A DNA stretch of 43,491 nucleotides from Lingula anatina (GCF_001039355.2 NW_019773514.1:1316721-1360211), one strand, 5' to 3'. Positions 1 through 13,620 are shown, counted from the stretch's first letter. Numbers and translations are program-made. Notes: generated by a model not told the origin, from the sequence alone.

Positions 1-1
1 G

Positions 2-186
2 ATTTTTTTTTTTTTTTGGGAGAACGGACGAAAATCGGTGCGCGCGCAGGATGTCATCCATAAAATTAAAAAAGGGTGGCCTTACTGGTAGGCTATTGGT
101 AACTTTTGAATAAGGATAGCTTGGGAATCGAACCCAGGACCTTCCACACAAGGTGAACGCTCTACCACTGAGCTTGCTCTCCTGTG
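2..186 (-). mobile_element. tRNA-derived SINE with poly(A) tail
   Basis: Read on the minus strand, 182-114 has the layout of a tRNA. There is a 7-base acceptor arm (GGAGAGC) that pairs with GCTATCC with one mismatch, a D arm GCTC..GAGC holding an A-box-like stretch, and a T arm with a B-box-like GGTTCGATTCC. The anticodon stem has mismatches, so it is not a working tRNA. About 95 bases of unrelated body follow and end in a run of A (T at 3-17 on the plus strand). tRNA head, body and A-tail is the standard tRNA-SINE plan. The family is not identified. Confidence 0.7.
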
Positions 187-1075
187 ATATTTCACTGCCA
201 CCTGTCCTGACTAATGTCCACTGCCTCAAAACAATGTACCACTAAAATCAAGCTAGAGGCGCTGACAACTATCAAATCAGCCCACAAGCATGATGGTGGG
301 AGCGCTGAATTTATTTGCCTTTATTAGACATATTGTTCTGACCAGAATTACCCTTTTCTTCTTGTACATTTTAGTATCATTACTTAAAATTCTTACTATA
401 ATATACTTTAAAACAAATGTTTTGGTCTAAGATTAACGGAACAGCTGACATAGGGCATCATAAAGATAAATGGGTATACGACTTTCCTGACATATCAATT
501 CCCTCTCAGTGTCTCACTCAAGGCTATCTTGCTGGAAGTTGGGTAAATTTGGCCTGGCTATGGTTTAAAAAATGGACATCAAACTCAAAAACAAACCAAA
601 CCAACGTGACTTTAAAAATGGGTCAAACAAGACAAGCACGAACACAATCTCCTCTCAACACATCTAACACACTGCGGTGCGCAAATGCGCTCCAAGTCAG
701 CCTATCATCTAAATAAAAAACTTTATTAAAAAACGACTAATTTCATTTCAAAAGGTAATAATTATGAGGAGAAATATTAGATTTACGCATATCTATTTTA
801 TTTGAAATTTAATAATCATTTTTCACTTACCTGTACAGCATTTTATTCGTGCGTCTATAGATTTGATATGGGAAAAAAATACCGTAACTCCTGTTGTGCG
901 CAAAGGATTATGGTCTATATGAATAAGGCAAATCCTCATAGTAGTCAGTAAAGGAAAAAGTTCAATGGCTTCTCATGCTGTAACACCCTATCCTGCTCAT
1001 TTTTCATAAAGTTTTTTATAAAGTTTTTTATAAAGTCTCTACATGTTTGAACAATAAGATGAGCACAACACTCAC
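187..1075. other. No gene seen; probably URB2 intron
   Basis: No exon with supported splice sites was found on either strand. The open frame at 417-716 on the plus strand resembles no known protein. The stretch lies between the leftmost URB2 exon seen and the window edge, so it is most simply intron of that gene. Confidence 0.5.
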
Positions 1076-4000
1076 CAAATCTATAGCCAGTAATATCTGC
1101 TCCTCTGTTCTGATACCTCTCACCAGACTCTCCACCAGGCGTCTCTGGTTAAGCTCCTCTTGGAAATCCACACTGCCATACTGGCTCTGAAATTTACAGA
1201 CTGTAATGTTCTAGGTAGTTTCAAAATGAGCTGCTTCCTGTATGCAACATAAAAAAGTATAATTAACAAGGCATGCACTTCTGTGTAATCCTGTCAAATA
1301 AGCAAAGATACCTAATTATGAAAATGTTCTAAATTAAAGAATCACCACCTTGTATAAATGTAGTCACAATGGACAGAGACAATGGACAATGGAATTCTTT
1401 TTACTCTAATATCCTGTTATCAAAACACTTTTGTGAGCACAGCCTCAATAGCAAAAATAATTAAATAAATAAATTAATAAATAAATTTAAATAATTAAAT
1501 ATTTATATAAAACCAATCTCTCAAGCTATACAAGGTATCTGACAACAACCTGCTTTCCAAATGAAGTGCATAATAATAACATAACCAACCAAGGTTTACC
1601 ATTTACTGGATATGCATCTAATTTGTACAACTCTTTGAATAAAATGAACCCAAGACAACTCACCATGATAATCTTAGAGTCTGCTATGGTCATGATCCAG
1701 CAGAGGGCGTCCAGGACCTCAATACGAGCCACTGACCACACTCCAGGCCACTGGTCAGTGATGATGACAACAATGTCGAGACAGCTGTTAAACAGTGCAG
1801 TGGACATGGCTTTGTCTTCTGGTGGGGTCTTCACAGTGTGGTCAGTCTGTGTGGTCAGTATGAGGGCCAGCAGACTAGTCAGACAGGATATCTTTAAACT
1901 GGACTCCAAATGCTCTATGGGCATCATTTTTAAAACCTGTAAAAAATGAGATTTTTTATTGTATAAAACCATGGTATTGAACTCATGTTTCCTTTTCAGA
2001 TTAACCTGAATCCTAGAAAATGAAAAATTTAAAAAAATGTCATAAAATGATCTGCTTTTATATATATATTTGATTATCTAATTTTTATACAAGTTTACAT
2101 GTCCCACTGTTAGCTTTAGTTAAAGATTTTTAAAAAGTTTTATTCTAATACATACTACTACATAGTGGTTGATCTTAATCACATATAACACAACGGCATT
2201 TCAGTAAAAGTTTCTGCTACAAGAGGGCACTCCTACAACTGACCTGCAGACATTCCAGGACAGTCTTGATATCAAACTTGAACCAAGGAAGTGTAGATCT
2301 TTCTTTCAAAAGTTGGTTCAACTTCTCCACTGCCCGAGTGTTCTCCTTTCCACTGGAAAAACGAAAAAACACTAGCTGAGTTATTAAATCCAGCTCGTAA
2401 CATTATTTCCAACTGCTGTGAGCAGAATTCAAAATTTAGACTTCCTGGCAGGCAGAAAACCTGTCTTTTACACTTTCATCCTATTAATTTTACTATGTTT
2501 TCTAAATATTTTTCATTCTTTTTCATGCTTGAAACATCAAAAATGCTGTAATTTGTGTCATTTTATTTTCAGTCAACACTTTAAACATCAATATAGTAGG
2601 TTGCATGTTTGACAAATGATTGTCTTGAATACATTATTATCTTTACCAGATTTTGCTGGTGACGGAATAGTCAACAGATTACCTGTCCTTAGCCTCAGTG
2701 ACTGCTGCTGTATCCAGTACATCTGCACACTCTTCCCAAAACAATTTTCTCTTCTTCACACTAAAACAGTCATTTACACATTAAGACACTAGCTTTCATC
2801 ATAAAAATAAATGTCATAATAATGCCAATTAAATGCACTTTTAAACTTATTTTTACAGGACATCTTCAGAAAATATTTAAAATATATATCTCTGTCAAGC
2901 TCTATGCATCTAACTAGAACCCAAAACTTAAAATATGTTTGCACATGTACAATGGCATGAATATCAACTTACATTTTTCCCTCTAGCACTCGTGCTGAGC
3001 GCAGGCACTGGGCTATCCTGGCAAACACCTCAGACACAAAGTACCCATGCAGTGGTGCCATCTCATGGCAAACAGAACCTGTCATGAACTGTACACTGAT
3101 AACTTTAACTGGTGACCTAGAAATGGACATAAAAAATTTCAAATAATTCTGTCAAATGTGAACACAATATTGAATGCCCCTTTACCTTAACAGTGTTAGT
3201 TTGCGGTTGTCCGATTACTATACAGAATCATTTTTATTCTATTACCTAATAAGTACAAAGACTGGACTCAATTCGTAAACTCAATCTCTCTCTCTCAGGT
3301 ATTAACATGCACTCCTGAAAGCGTATTTATCTAATGTGCCAGCTGTCTGGTCTCTAGCCTGCCTTCATACACACTCACCCCTCACTGTCATCTTCTTCCC
3401 TCAGTGCAGCTCCCACCATCAAGCTGGCAAGTCTGTGTATCGTGGCAGAACTGAGATAAGGAATCAGGAGAAGAAGGTTGGAGACCACCAGATGCCACTG
3501 GGCCACAGGAAGATTGAACTTGGACAGGGAGGGCACCTGAAATATCAAGTTGCTGGAGATTGTGGAAAAGGTCACACCTGATTCAACCTAGGCAGAAGAT
3601 CAGCTTGTCTTAAGGTCACAAGAATTGCAGCAGCGAAACTGGCTTACACATTTAGACCACAATTTGGTGTTGGTTTGAAACAATAGGAATGAAAATGTGT
3701 CTTGTTACCAGAGACCAAAATATTGGAGCAGTAATAATTAACTCTAGTTTTTGAGTTGTTGTTTGAAGACACAATGCATTATTGCAACTCTGAATACAAA
3801 AAAAAAAAATAAAAATAAAAAAGCTAAAGAAATTCTTTGCTGAAATTGTTAATGATGCAACATTAAAGAAAAACACTGTGCTCACTGGTCACATGTGTGC
3901 AATTAAAATCAAAAACATACCCTTCCATCCCACACTGCTACTTCTGCTCCATCCAGTTCCTCCCAGCTAGTGACAACCAATGATACGCTTTCTTCTGCCA

Positions 4001-4877
4001 GGTTGCTAAACAACTCAGAACTACTTTCTGTCATGGAGGATCCATACAGAAGATGATACCTCAGGGACTGGAGAGACAGCATTTGCTGTAAAGAGATCAA
4101 TGATAAAATTATTTGATTTAAATCTTTAACACTGTCTTAATTTCCACTGAATGACTAAATAATTGGACACTTAATAAATAAAATCTTCTAAGAGAGTATA
4201 CAGAGCTTAGTAATGCCCCTTCTTTTGAGATTCTCAGCTGGGATAATATTTAGAGTTACATGTCTTATGAAAAATGTTTTTCAATTACATAAAAAGTGCT
4301 TTTCAATTTACTTTAATATGCTTTATCTACTGTATGACTACAAATATATCACATCCTTATTTAAAAAAAAAAAAAAAAAAAAAAATCTAAACCAAGTCCT
4401 TTCTACAAGCTCTAAAACTGCTATCTATATATTAAATATGTTTTCTTTAATCTTTCTTACCATGAGTAACTGAGAACAAGGCCATTTTTTCTTCATGATT
4501 TTCTGTGCTATATCACTCCACTGTTGCTGGGTGAGGTAACCATGGAGACTGGTTTCCATGGTGATGGACTGTTGTTTATAAATGCTTGACATCAAGGAAA
4601 CATCTCCCCAAGCATGATTCAAAAGAATGACAGATGACCAGACACTGTCCTGCTGAAATAATCAAACACAGGGTGCTTCTCTAATGGTTCTTTATCATAC
4701 ACAAATATTGCTAATAGATAAACAGAGCATTATCAGAAACTGTACTAGAATACATTTCAAAAACTTTTTATTGTAAGATACTAGCTCGGCCTTAAGAATA
4801 ACACTCACTGACAGAAAGACCTGTAAAAATTGTAAGTAACACTATTGTTGAAATTATGAAAAAAAAATTTTTACCAT

Positions 4878-4921
<44 letters not shown>

Positions 4922-6290
4922 ACACACACACACACATATTTATCGAAATAAAAGAACAGTTAGATACCTTTTTCCCTTCTTTTTTCTCCAACATTGGCAG
5001 CAATATTTTGGTTTTCATCTCCTCTGTGAGAATGCTGACTCTCTTGGTGGTCTGACCTGTGACACTGTAGTCAAATAACCTGGCATGGTGGAGACACAGG
5101 TGGTACAACTCACACACAGTTGGAAAGGTGGCTGGAATGTTAGTGTAAGTATACATTTATTATGGGTGCCTTTGTCATGTGATGGCACTAACAGATCTAT
5201 GGTTTTGCTAAGGTTGTTAAGGCGGGGGCAAGGGGAAATATTTTCTGGCTTGCTGCACACAGCAAATGTAAACTAGTTGATAACAGGACAGAGTTGGAGA
5301 AACTGCTTGCTTATGTCTTGTATTACTTAGTACAGCATACTGTTCTTGGATAGGAAAAAGGACAGTAGGGGTTACCTCTGAACCTTAGGGGAAGAGGGGG
5401 CACCTGTCAGACTGATCCGAGTTTCCCAACCACCACCACCCCCTAGGCCCACTGGGTCTGTTACTGCTGACTTTTGCATATTTATATTGATTTCAAAAAC
5501 ATTGCGATAGAGATCATAAAATACTGTTATTACTCACCTAGATGCAAATTGTTAACCCAGAAGCTTGAAACTTCATCCTGAATACTAGCCCATATATCGA
5601 CAGTCTGACCCTGGGGCAACTGTGCCACACACTGAGAAAATCTGAAACAGAAATGTTATAAGTTGATATAGAAATGGTTCAGTCATTTTTTACGTTAACA
5701 TTTCTATGTATTACCAGAAAGTGTAATGTCCTATAAAGGCCCTCACAAATGTATTACCTTTCAAACAAAGAAAGTATCCTCTTATCTGGTTGCAGTTCTT
5801 TACCTGATGTATTATTAATTGTCACTGAAAACAAGTAAAGACACCAAAAGTTCCAGTGGTTCAAATTGTGGGGATTTTTTGACAGGTATGGTGCTTCTTG
5901 GGTCATTTCAAGCTCTGTATAACATCAATAAGAAAGTGTTCTTTTCAATGATCTGAATGACAAACTAAGTTACTGTATTCCCTTTTTTTTCAAAGTACTG
6001 TTTAAAAGGATACGGGTTTTGCCTCATTCTGTTACTAATGTCACTTTTTTGAATGAAAAATTAAAAGTAATCTCACTTCTCAACAAAGCCTCCTGGAAGT
6101 TGTGCACGCTTATCATGTCCTCGTAACACCTGCAGCAATGTTCCAATCAACTTGTGCACACGTCGTAACTTCTCGTGCATTGTTATGATGCCACAGAACA
6201 ACAAATCTTGGGCTGCTGTTGTTGGTGGATCAAGCTGAAGAAGTGAAAGCATTCAATTTAGTCTTTGTGAAATTCAATATACCCAGGAAA

Positions 6291-6347
<57 letters not shown>

Positions 6348-8906
6348 CACTCATGCGCAAACACATTTAATCAAATGGTTTGAACAAATGTAATGTGGCC
6401 ATCAAATCAAAGATGTCATACAGCATGAATTACATGATGAAAGCAGATTGTGTACCTCAGAAAAGAATTTCATATGTTGTGTTATGTACTAAGAATAAGG
6501 CATCAATTTTTCTTCAATCCCCAGCTGGTATTGAAATTATTCAGGGGGAAGTATCTCTCCTGAATAGAAGCCTTTTACAGGATAGCCTCAATCCCTGACA
6601 GGATTGAGATGCTCTGGGCAGACATCAAAATATTAGAAATAAATGTATAATTTTAATACAACAATACCAGTTGTTGACAGAAGAAAAATCACTGCTTTAT
6701 TCTTACTGAAGAAATCTACAAATCTTACCCTGTCTCCTGTGTTCAGCCATCCCACCTCCAACACCTGCTGTAACCTGGTCTGTATGGTGGCTGTGCTGAT
6801 CTGCAGTAAACTGCTCACACTTTTGTACCAGGATGGAACAGACCTGGAATATGGTTGCCAGTAGATTAATAAATAATGTTTTATTTATTGTGAAGATATA
6901 GCTATCTAGGTAATTTAATATCGTTTCACAAACAGCATAAAATGTGTATCTGCAGTAATTTGGAAGCAATAGCACACCTTACATTCAGCTTCACTATTGA
7001 TAGTAATTTTTGATAAGTGCCTGCATAAGTGGGTAAAATGGTGGGGGTGGGGTGTGGGGGGTTAGGGAAGATAACCATCAATTTGGCATTTTATTTGTCC
7101 AAGAGCCTTTGTTTTATAAAACTCTACAGTTATAAAGGCAAATTGATGGTCCTGGCAACTTACTGGAAATTGTTGAGTAAAAAATCCACTAGTCCCTGAA
7201 GCCATTTTATCTGATGTCCCCCACTGCTGTTGTCTGTCACAGCATTATAAACATCTTTCCTGTGTAGCACCTCCAGTAACGAAGCGAGGGTGGAAATCCT
7301 CATCCGGGCTGGGATTGGACTGTCTTGGCTTATTATTCCAAGGTGGTCACACAGGTGCTTCAACATAGCAAACCCTTGTGTTGCTGTACTTGATGTTCTG
7401 GTGGATAAATGTAGTAAATTATGGTTAGTTTGATAAACAGAGACAGCTGCTTTTAAAAACGATTCTTATAAAAAGACTTTCATAAAAAAATTATAAAGAC
7501 TGGATTTTTTTCTATAACTGTTTCAATTCAAATTATGAAGTTAAAGCCTTAAACAATTTTCCTTTCAAACAACTTATGTAGAACTAGACTAAGTGCTTTA
7601 TGACACTTGAACTTTGATTTCTGAACAGTTAAAAGATATCTGCTGTATTAAACTACTGAAAAAATGTCAGAGTTAAGTCATTACAACAAATTAAATAGAA
7701 GAATATATTCCGTACCCTATGCTAGCCAAGAACCCCTCGTACAACATGGAGATAAAGTTAAGAACTGCTTCCTGTTGATGCTGAAGTTCAAGACAGCTCA
7801 TCTGAAATAGTAAACATGGCAGGGGGATTTGGGGTAAAAAAACTACCCTTTTCACCAAAAAAAGTCTGCCCTGAATCAAAATTCTATCCAAATTTTATGG
7901 TATTTCAGATGTTAGGTCAACTTAGAGGGAACATGTCTTCCATTTTATCATAATTTTATATGAAATTTGTAGACACAGGCCGAGTGTTTACATATACACA
8001 CTGAAAGCAAAAAATATATCTAATTTATTTTAAAAAAAGATTCAACAGTGATCAATATCTACTAAAAAAATCTCAAATAAATAATCTGTATATATAAATA
8101 CCATTTTCTCTGTGGCAGTCTTCAGTTTCACAAACATATCCTCCTGTAGTTTAGGTGGTTGAGTTTTTGCATCAGTCTCTCCTTGTAAGATGGACATGTA
8201 AAGTGAGAACTGGCTCTGGTGATCTCTGGAATGCATTATATATTTATAAATAATACCAAGTGAACACATACATAACTCATCACAAAATATGATAAAATAC
8301 AGCTTCCTTTTCCTTCATTCATTAGTTGTGGTACCATTAATTTACAGATTCTGTGATAATATTCAGAATGGGTTGAGATCTGTAAACTCTTCAAATATAA
8401 AAACATTTTTCATATATAATCTAATGTCTACAAATCACTGATCTACTTAATATCTGGCATCATTTAACAGAATTATTCAACATGTGTTAAACTTGCATTA
8501 CTGGCTGAAACGGCAGGTGCAAATTGGTAACCATTAATTTCTTTTGATGAAGTGACTCACTTGTGGTAGATAACAGCCATAATAATGTCCTGTAATTTCT
8601 GTGCTATGCTCATCTTAGAGGACAACCTGAGACTCTGTAACAATAGCACAAAGTTCACCAAAGCCCCATCTACAACAGCATGAAAAACCTGGAACAAAAA
8701 TTATAGATATTGATTCAGAAATTGTAATGTGCATAAGTTCAACTTCTTAATTACATTGCCTCCATTTATTGATAGTCCACTGCCAAATAATTTTTAAAAA
8801 ATCAAATCGCCAGGAAAATACCTTATATTTTTTTAACACAATTACATCCTCACTCCATTTTATATTGTTAAGCCATGACACAGGCCAAAGAAAAGGCAAA
8901 TTTTTT

Positions 8907-8944
<38 letters not shown>

Positions 8945-11182
8945 GAGAGAGAGAGTGTGTGTGTCAACCCTTTAGTCAAAAACACACACTTGCTCTATAA
9001 AAGTTACCTGTTTCTGATTGGCATGTTGTCTCTGTAGAATACTGTATCGTGTCAGCAGCAAATCCAGCACATGCAGAAACAACTGTTGATCCTCACCATG
9101 ACTGTCATTCACTTTAGAAAACCTTTGCAACAGCACTGACACATAGCTGTTTAATAGCTGAAGCTGAAGCAAACGAGTGAACAAGCACAATGGTTTTATA
9201 ATTGAGAAAATGAATGTACTGTTTCATCCAGTACACTGATATCATGATAGGACAAAATAAAGTTAACTTAATACTGGACTTACAAAGTGATGTCACATCA
9301 CTAGGCTATTACCTCTTGACTTTACTTTTAAATGTTGTGTTACATTTTGAATTCTTCAATTTCTTTCCTGTTCCATACAACCTGACACACCTAGATTGAA
9401 TTTAGTTAATGCAGATAATTCTTTTTAAACTTTGTCTTTAATAAATGGAGATGGTGCAGTATATGTTGACAAGAATGTATTACCACTTCTTGATATTAGA
9501 TATAAAGGAAAAATTCTAAAAAATCTGATTAAAAATATTTTCACCAAAGTCCTCCAACAAGAATTTTCTCATTTTTCACTACAACAGTGAATCCAGACTT
9601 ACCACAGTTTCAAACCTGGATACCACTACATGGCAGTAAGATGATGTCTCAAGAACAATCCTACAGCAACAGGTCACATGACTAAGACATAATTTGTAAG
9701 CAGCATTCTTATTGGTTGTGGTGAACATGTCAGTCAGGGTCTTGTTAAAAGATGGAATGGAAGGATAAAATGGTTAATGAAATATGCAGACAGAACTTTC
9801 ATACACAGCATCACTGAAACTTTTATTTAACATTACTGCTAATAAATACAATTGTTTGTAAGACAGAGATAAATACAGAAGTCCAGAGATAAAGATTTAT
9901 GTGTAAAAAGAATTGAAAATGGAAATAATAGGTCAGAAACCCAAAGATTAATAAAATATCAAAGATAACGAGAAGCTGTAGAAACCAAACAATAACTTGT
10001 AACAGTTACTGTCCTTGATGTCTAGTGCAATTTATGCACAATTCACTTAATAACAACTGACAATCTTTTAACTCACTAAATTAGACACGAGGCAAACAAA
10101 CAAACAAACAAACAAACAAACAAACAAACAAACTACCTGTACAAATGATGGTTTGAGCAGAACACCACAGGTTTTTCCTCTCTCAAGGATCTGAAGTAAT
10201 TCAGCCAGTAAAGCCCACATAGGGAGAAGATTTTCATCCACTACATGCCATCTGAAATGATCATCAACATTAGCATACAGAAAAAATATATATGTTAAGA
10301 ACACCAACCACCAACATAATAACATATACTACTATTATACTATAGAATACACATTTTTTCTCTGACAGATATCCTTAAAGTCTATAACCCCCCCCCCAAA
10401 AAAAAAAAAAAACGAAAGAAAATGAGAGAAACGAAAGAAAAAATATTAATAAATAAATTCCAGCTACATATATATATATATATAATAAGTGGAGTTATTA
10501 CAAATATCCCCAAGTAAAAACACCACTCACTTCTTTTTATTCAGCAGAGCACCAGTCAGCCAGTCGATGACATACTGTTCTTTGTTAGGTATGACAACTC
10601 CCTTGGATGCCCACACAAACCTGGCTAACTTCAGCTTGGATTCCCAGGGTAAGAATCTGTCCTTCAGCTTCAAGTGCAGACCTGGGGAGAAAAAGTTCAT
10701 CATCAGAAATTTTGTAAAATTGATCCACTGATCAGAGGGGGAGCAATCTAATTCTTTAAATCAAGAGAGAAAACTAACTGTTAAAATATATCAAATTTAT
10801 AGGTATTTCGGTTCCATTTAAAAGAGCACTGTCCACAATGTGCTCGATATTCGACAGTCAAAAAGAGTTACGTTGAAGTACATGCTGATACTCGAGGCTT
10901 AATATATAAGCTACAGACGAAGCACTGATTCACCTTAGGGTAATAACTCTGCTAAATAACTTAACCTGCGACCAGAGACAGTCAGACCTCCTATGAGAGA
11001 CGAAACGGCTGAGTGGAAGTCAAACACGTACATCTGCATCTTACAGTATCTCTTTGATTTTAGTTTTCTGATAGTTACAAATAAAAATCTCAAATCTATG
11101 TCATACACTAGAACATTTAATCCTACATTTTCCTAAAAAGCTTACCACTGCATGGCTTATTAAAGAGATTGGACTGCAACAT
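1076..11182 (-). CDS. URB2: URB2 ribosome biogenesis protein, 5' part (21 exons, C-terminus outside window)
   Basis: URB2 (Npa2/Urb2 family) is a large helical nucleolar protein needed for early 60S ribosomal subunit assembly. Exons on the minus strand, 5' to 3': 11182-11146, 10681-10531, 10251-10137, 9740-9603, 9163-9008, 8688-8561, 8225-8102, 7801-7716, 7397-7164, 6843-6729, 6234-6077, 5641-5538, 5131-4968, 4652-4461, 4085-3921, 3536-3379, 3116-2973, 2760-2683, 2352-2244, 1936-1664 and 1186-1076. All have GT-AG borders and compatible phases, giving 980 residues. Recognition rests on conserved stretches also found in vertebrate URB2: LKLARFVW and PNKEQ near the N-terminus (exon 2), and PVAQWHLVVSNL in the exon at 3379-3536. 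Human URB2 is about 1,520 residues, so roughly a third, including the C-terminal family domain, lies off the left edge. The start at 11182 gives a short leader before the conserved block, as in the human protein. Confidence 0.88.
4879..4936. repeat. (CA)n microsatellite
   Basis: A nearly pure CA dinucleotide run with one CATACA interruption, in the URB2 intron between the exons at 5131-4968 and 4652-4461. Confidence 0.95.
6292..6343. repeat. (CA)n microsatellite
   Basis: A pure CA dinucleotide run of about 26 units in the URB2 intron between the exons at 6843-6729 and 6234-6077. Confidence 0.95.
7038..7068 (+). repeat. G-rich tract with G-quadruplex pattern
   Basis: Plus-strand G runs separated by one or two bases (GGTGGGGGTGGGG then GTGGGGGG and GGG). 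Four or more runs of at least three G fit the usual G-quadruplex pattern. It lies in a URB2 intron; the G-rich strand is the template strand for that gene. Confidence 0.6.
8908..8956. repeat. (GA)n microsatellite
   Basis: A GA dinucleotide run with one GGGA interruption, followed by a short GT run, in a URB2 intron close to the exon at 9008-9163. Confidence 0.95.
10093..10133. repeat. (CAAA)n microsatellite abutting a splice donor
   Basis: About ten CAAA units end directly beside the donor of URB2 exon 3, whose last base is 10137. On the transcribed strand this is a GTTT-type repeat right after the exon, so length changes could affect splicing. Confidence 0.9.
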
Positions 11183-13289
11183 TACGGGAAATCAACAACA
11201 AGGCATGCTTTGCTAGTACCCACATTTGATTGTCGTAATACGACTTCCTGTTGAAATTTTCTTTCCTACTTTGGTTTTTTGTTGCTTTAAATAAAATATT
11301 GCAAACACATTAAAAAAATAAATGCTAAAAATTGGTTGGCATTTAACATTTTACTGAATATATGTCTTCTGTAAGGCCTTTCACTATATAGTGTTAATAA
11401 CGGGGGGGGAGGGGGGAGGGGAGGGTGCTATTAGAGTATGCCTACAATCTGGTAGGTCTTGTCTATATTTACAGTTTGTAATAAAGCCATAGTAAAAGTG
11501 CTATCGATTTGTCATTTAAAGTTTCATTTATGTATTTTGTTTAAATCGCATGATTTGTTTATCGATTGATCTATTTAGGGGCCTATTTTCAAATAATACT
11601 GTAGATAGGCTACCCGGTAGGCTATTATATTAGAGCTAAAGTTTTTACATTTGACAATTTTTGGATAAAGCTGAATATGTCCCCAAATTTAGTTTAACAT
11701 GATTTATGTATACAAAATATTTATACAAAATTTATAAAAAAAAATTGTGGCTTGGGCTATATAGGGCCTACTAGTAGGACTTGGACTGCTGCAAAAATTT
11801 TAAATATTGAACAACTTAGGCCTACACGAGGAAGCTACAGTAGGCCTATATGCTAGGAGTTCTGTAAAAAATAAAATAAATGGATATTAATACTAGTTAT
11901 TCGCCTAATAGCCAAAATAAAACAAATTTAATGTTATCATAAATTTAAATTGCAGGCGACATTAAACGAGGCATTTTTTAAGAAATAGGAATTCAAAATT
12001 ATAGGCCTATAGGCCCCCTATGCTTTTAACGTACATTTGTAGGCCTACACATACACAAATGTTACTTGCGAATTTTGTAAAAGCCGGTAAAATGTTGAAT
12101 ATGGTCGTGTGCCTTTCGACCCATATATCAAGTATCGGCCTATATAAGCAAGGCGTTCAGCCTGGCTGCCTGACATCACTTAACTGCAAACTAGGTCAGG
12201 GAATTGTGTGAAATATGTAGCGTTGGATAGAATCGATATTTGCCACCATTGTGACGCGTGCGACAATAGCTGAAGTCTTAAAGAGAAACCAAACACCCTG
12301 GCGGTGGGTGTGGGGTACATCTAGCTTCTTTTTGTCATTTTTTGAGCTGATACTAGTAACGTACCCTGTATAGACAGGCGCTATTGTAGGCCTCTTATAA
12401 CATCTTGCAGAAACGAGGAAATCTTAGGCGTTTGGCCTGCAACATTACAGTATTGGTATGGTACAGGTAAGCAAAGGTGGCGGCTACCGCTAGCCGGAGG
12501 TCACACGAGGTGAATTTGTAAGATATGGGGTTTTCAACAACATCCATTCATTCATTGTGAAATCACTGACATATATAGATCAGCATGCATCTTTAAAAGT
12601 CCTTAGAATATTGTTTTGATAACATAGCCTATATAACGAGGTTTCATTTGAAATGAAACTGGTGCATAAATAATTCACCTTACTATAGGCCTACCAGTGT
12701 ATATAGCCTATATATTTATCTAAAAGAGTAATAGTTCAAGTGTGTTTATAAAAATTAGGATAATATCGTATAGGCTCATGCGTGTGATTTCAAAATAATA
12801 GTCCAAGAGGTATTTTCAGACAATAATTTGAAGTCCACAGATTCAATTAAGATGTCCTTTTATATAGCTTTTGACAACACATCTGTCTTCTCGTACAGTT
12901 AATCCCTCACTCACGGGCACTACTTGCCTCCCTAAATAGGGAGTCACGTATTTAAAACTGCATAATGCAATCACGGCAAGTTCAGAGTTATAATGTTATT
13001 TGCAAGTAAAATAGTCGGATTGTACAAAAATATAAATTCTTAAATTCACTAAATGATAATAAAAAAACTGTTAAGACTGTTAAATTAAAAGTGCACTGCG
13101 GTTGAAATGAAACATTTGGTCCTTTGAGGATATTTAAAGGGGCCTACATTAAGTTTAATATCAATTAAAACATACTTAAAGTGAGTTCAGAATTCAGTGT
13201 GCATGGGATGGATGTTTTTGAAGGTCTGATACTTCTCAGTTTTGGTACAGTATATTTTTGAGTTCGAAGCACAATACATGGCTAACGTA
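11183..13289. other. Intergenic region between URB2 and the kinase-RNase gene
   Basis: No supported coding exon on either strand. It should hold the URB2 promoter near 11183-11450. There is a G-rich tract at 11402-11425. The rest is AT-rich with several short GGCCTA-type words (for example around 11765, 12002 and 12040) that may belong to an old dispersed repeat. The open frame at 12020-12211 resembles no known protein. Confidence 0.5.
11402..11425 (+). promoter_or_regulatory. G-quadruplex-type tract upstream of URB2
   Basis: Four plus-strand G runs (8, 6, 4 and 3 bases) separated by single A bases, about 220 bases upstream of the URB2 start codon. Such tracts near promoters can fold into G-quadruplexes. 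The pattern is seen directly; any regulatory role is inference. Confidence 0.4.
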
Positions 13290-13620
13290 TTTGTCTCAGT
13301 GTAGATGGTGTAATTTATGGTCTTTAATTTGGTCATATTGAGGTGAAATGGTTTGATAGGTCAAACATTCAGCCAGCAAGTGAATTACACTTTTAGAAAA
13401 TGTTAGTGCCTCATCATATTGTCTGAGTTTATCATTTTTATGCACTTTTCTGGTCATTTCAATCTTGTCAGTTTGTTGTCTCGTAAGACCAGGGTGCCAA
13501 ACTTGGCAGGTGTACTCCAGCGTAGATCTGATCACTAACACGAAAAAGTGTATGAGTTTATTATCAGAAACCTCTGCTCTTTTCATTAGTTTTAAATACT
13601 TAAGTCTTTGATTTACCTTT
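13290..13620 (-). mobile_element. LINE reverse-transcriptase relic (C-terminal part)
   Basis: The minus-strand frame contains RSTLEYTCQVWHPGLTRQQ followed by TDKIE. This is the thumb-side motif (LEYA-x-x-VWHPGLT) typical of non-LTR reverse transcriptases of the CR1/L2/Jockey kind. The upstream residues QRLKYLKLMKRAEVSDNKL fit the same family. Only about 100 residues remain, with no catalytic FADD box and no endonuclease, so this is a decayed 5'-truncated fragment. Confidence 0.75.

Noticed and set aside
114-182. A functional tRNA gene
   Set aside because: The anticodon stem has two mismatches and the acceptor arm one, and the segment continues into a body with a poly(A) tail, which fits a SINE.
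417-716. Plus-strand open frame of 99 codons
   Set aside because: No recognisable domain, no splice or promoter context, and it lies in what is probably a URB2 intron.
1566-1949. Plus-strand open frame of 127 codons
   Set aside because: It is the antisense shadow of the URB2 exon at 1664-1936, whose minus-strand frame fits the flanking exons in phase.
4879-6343. CA runs as a CRISPR-like array
   Set aside because: They are plain dinucleotide microsatellites without spacers, in an animal genome.
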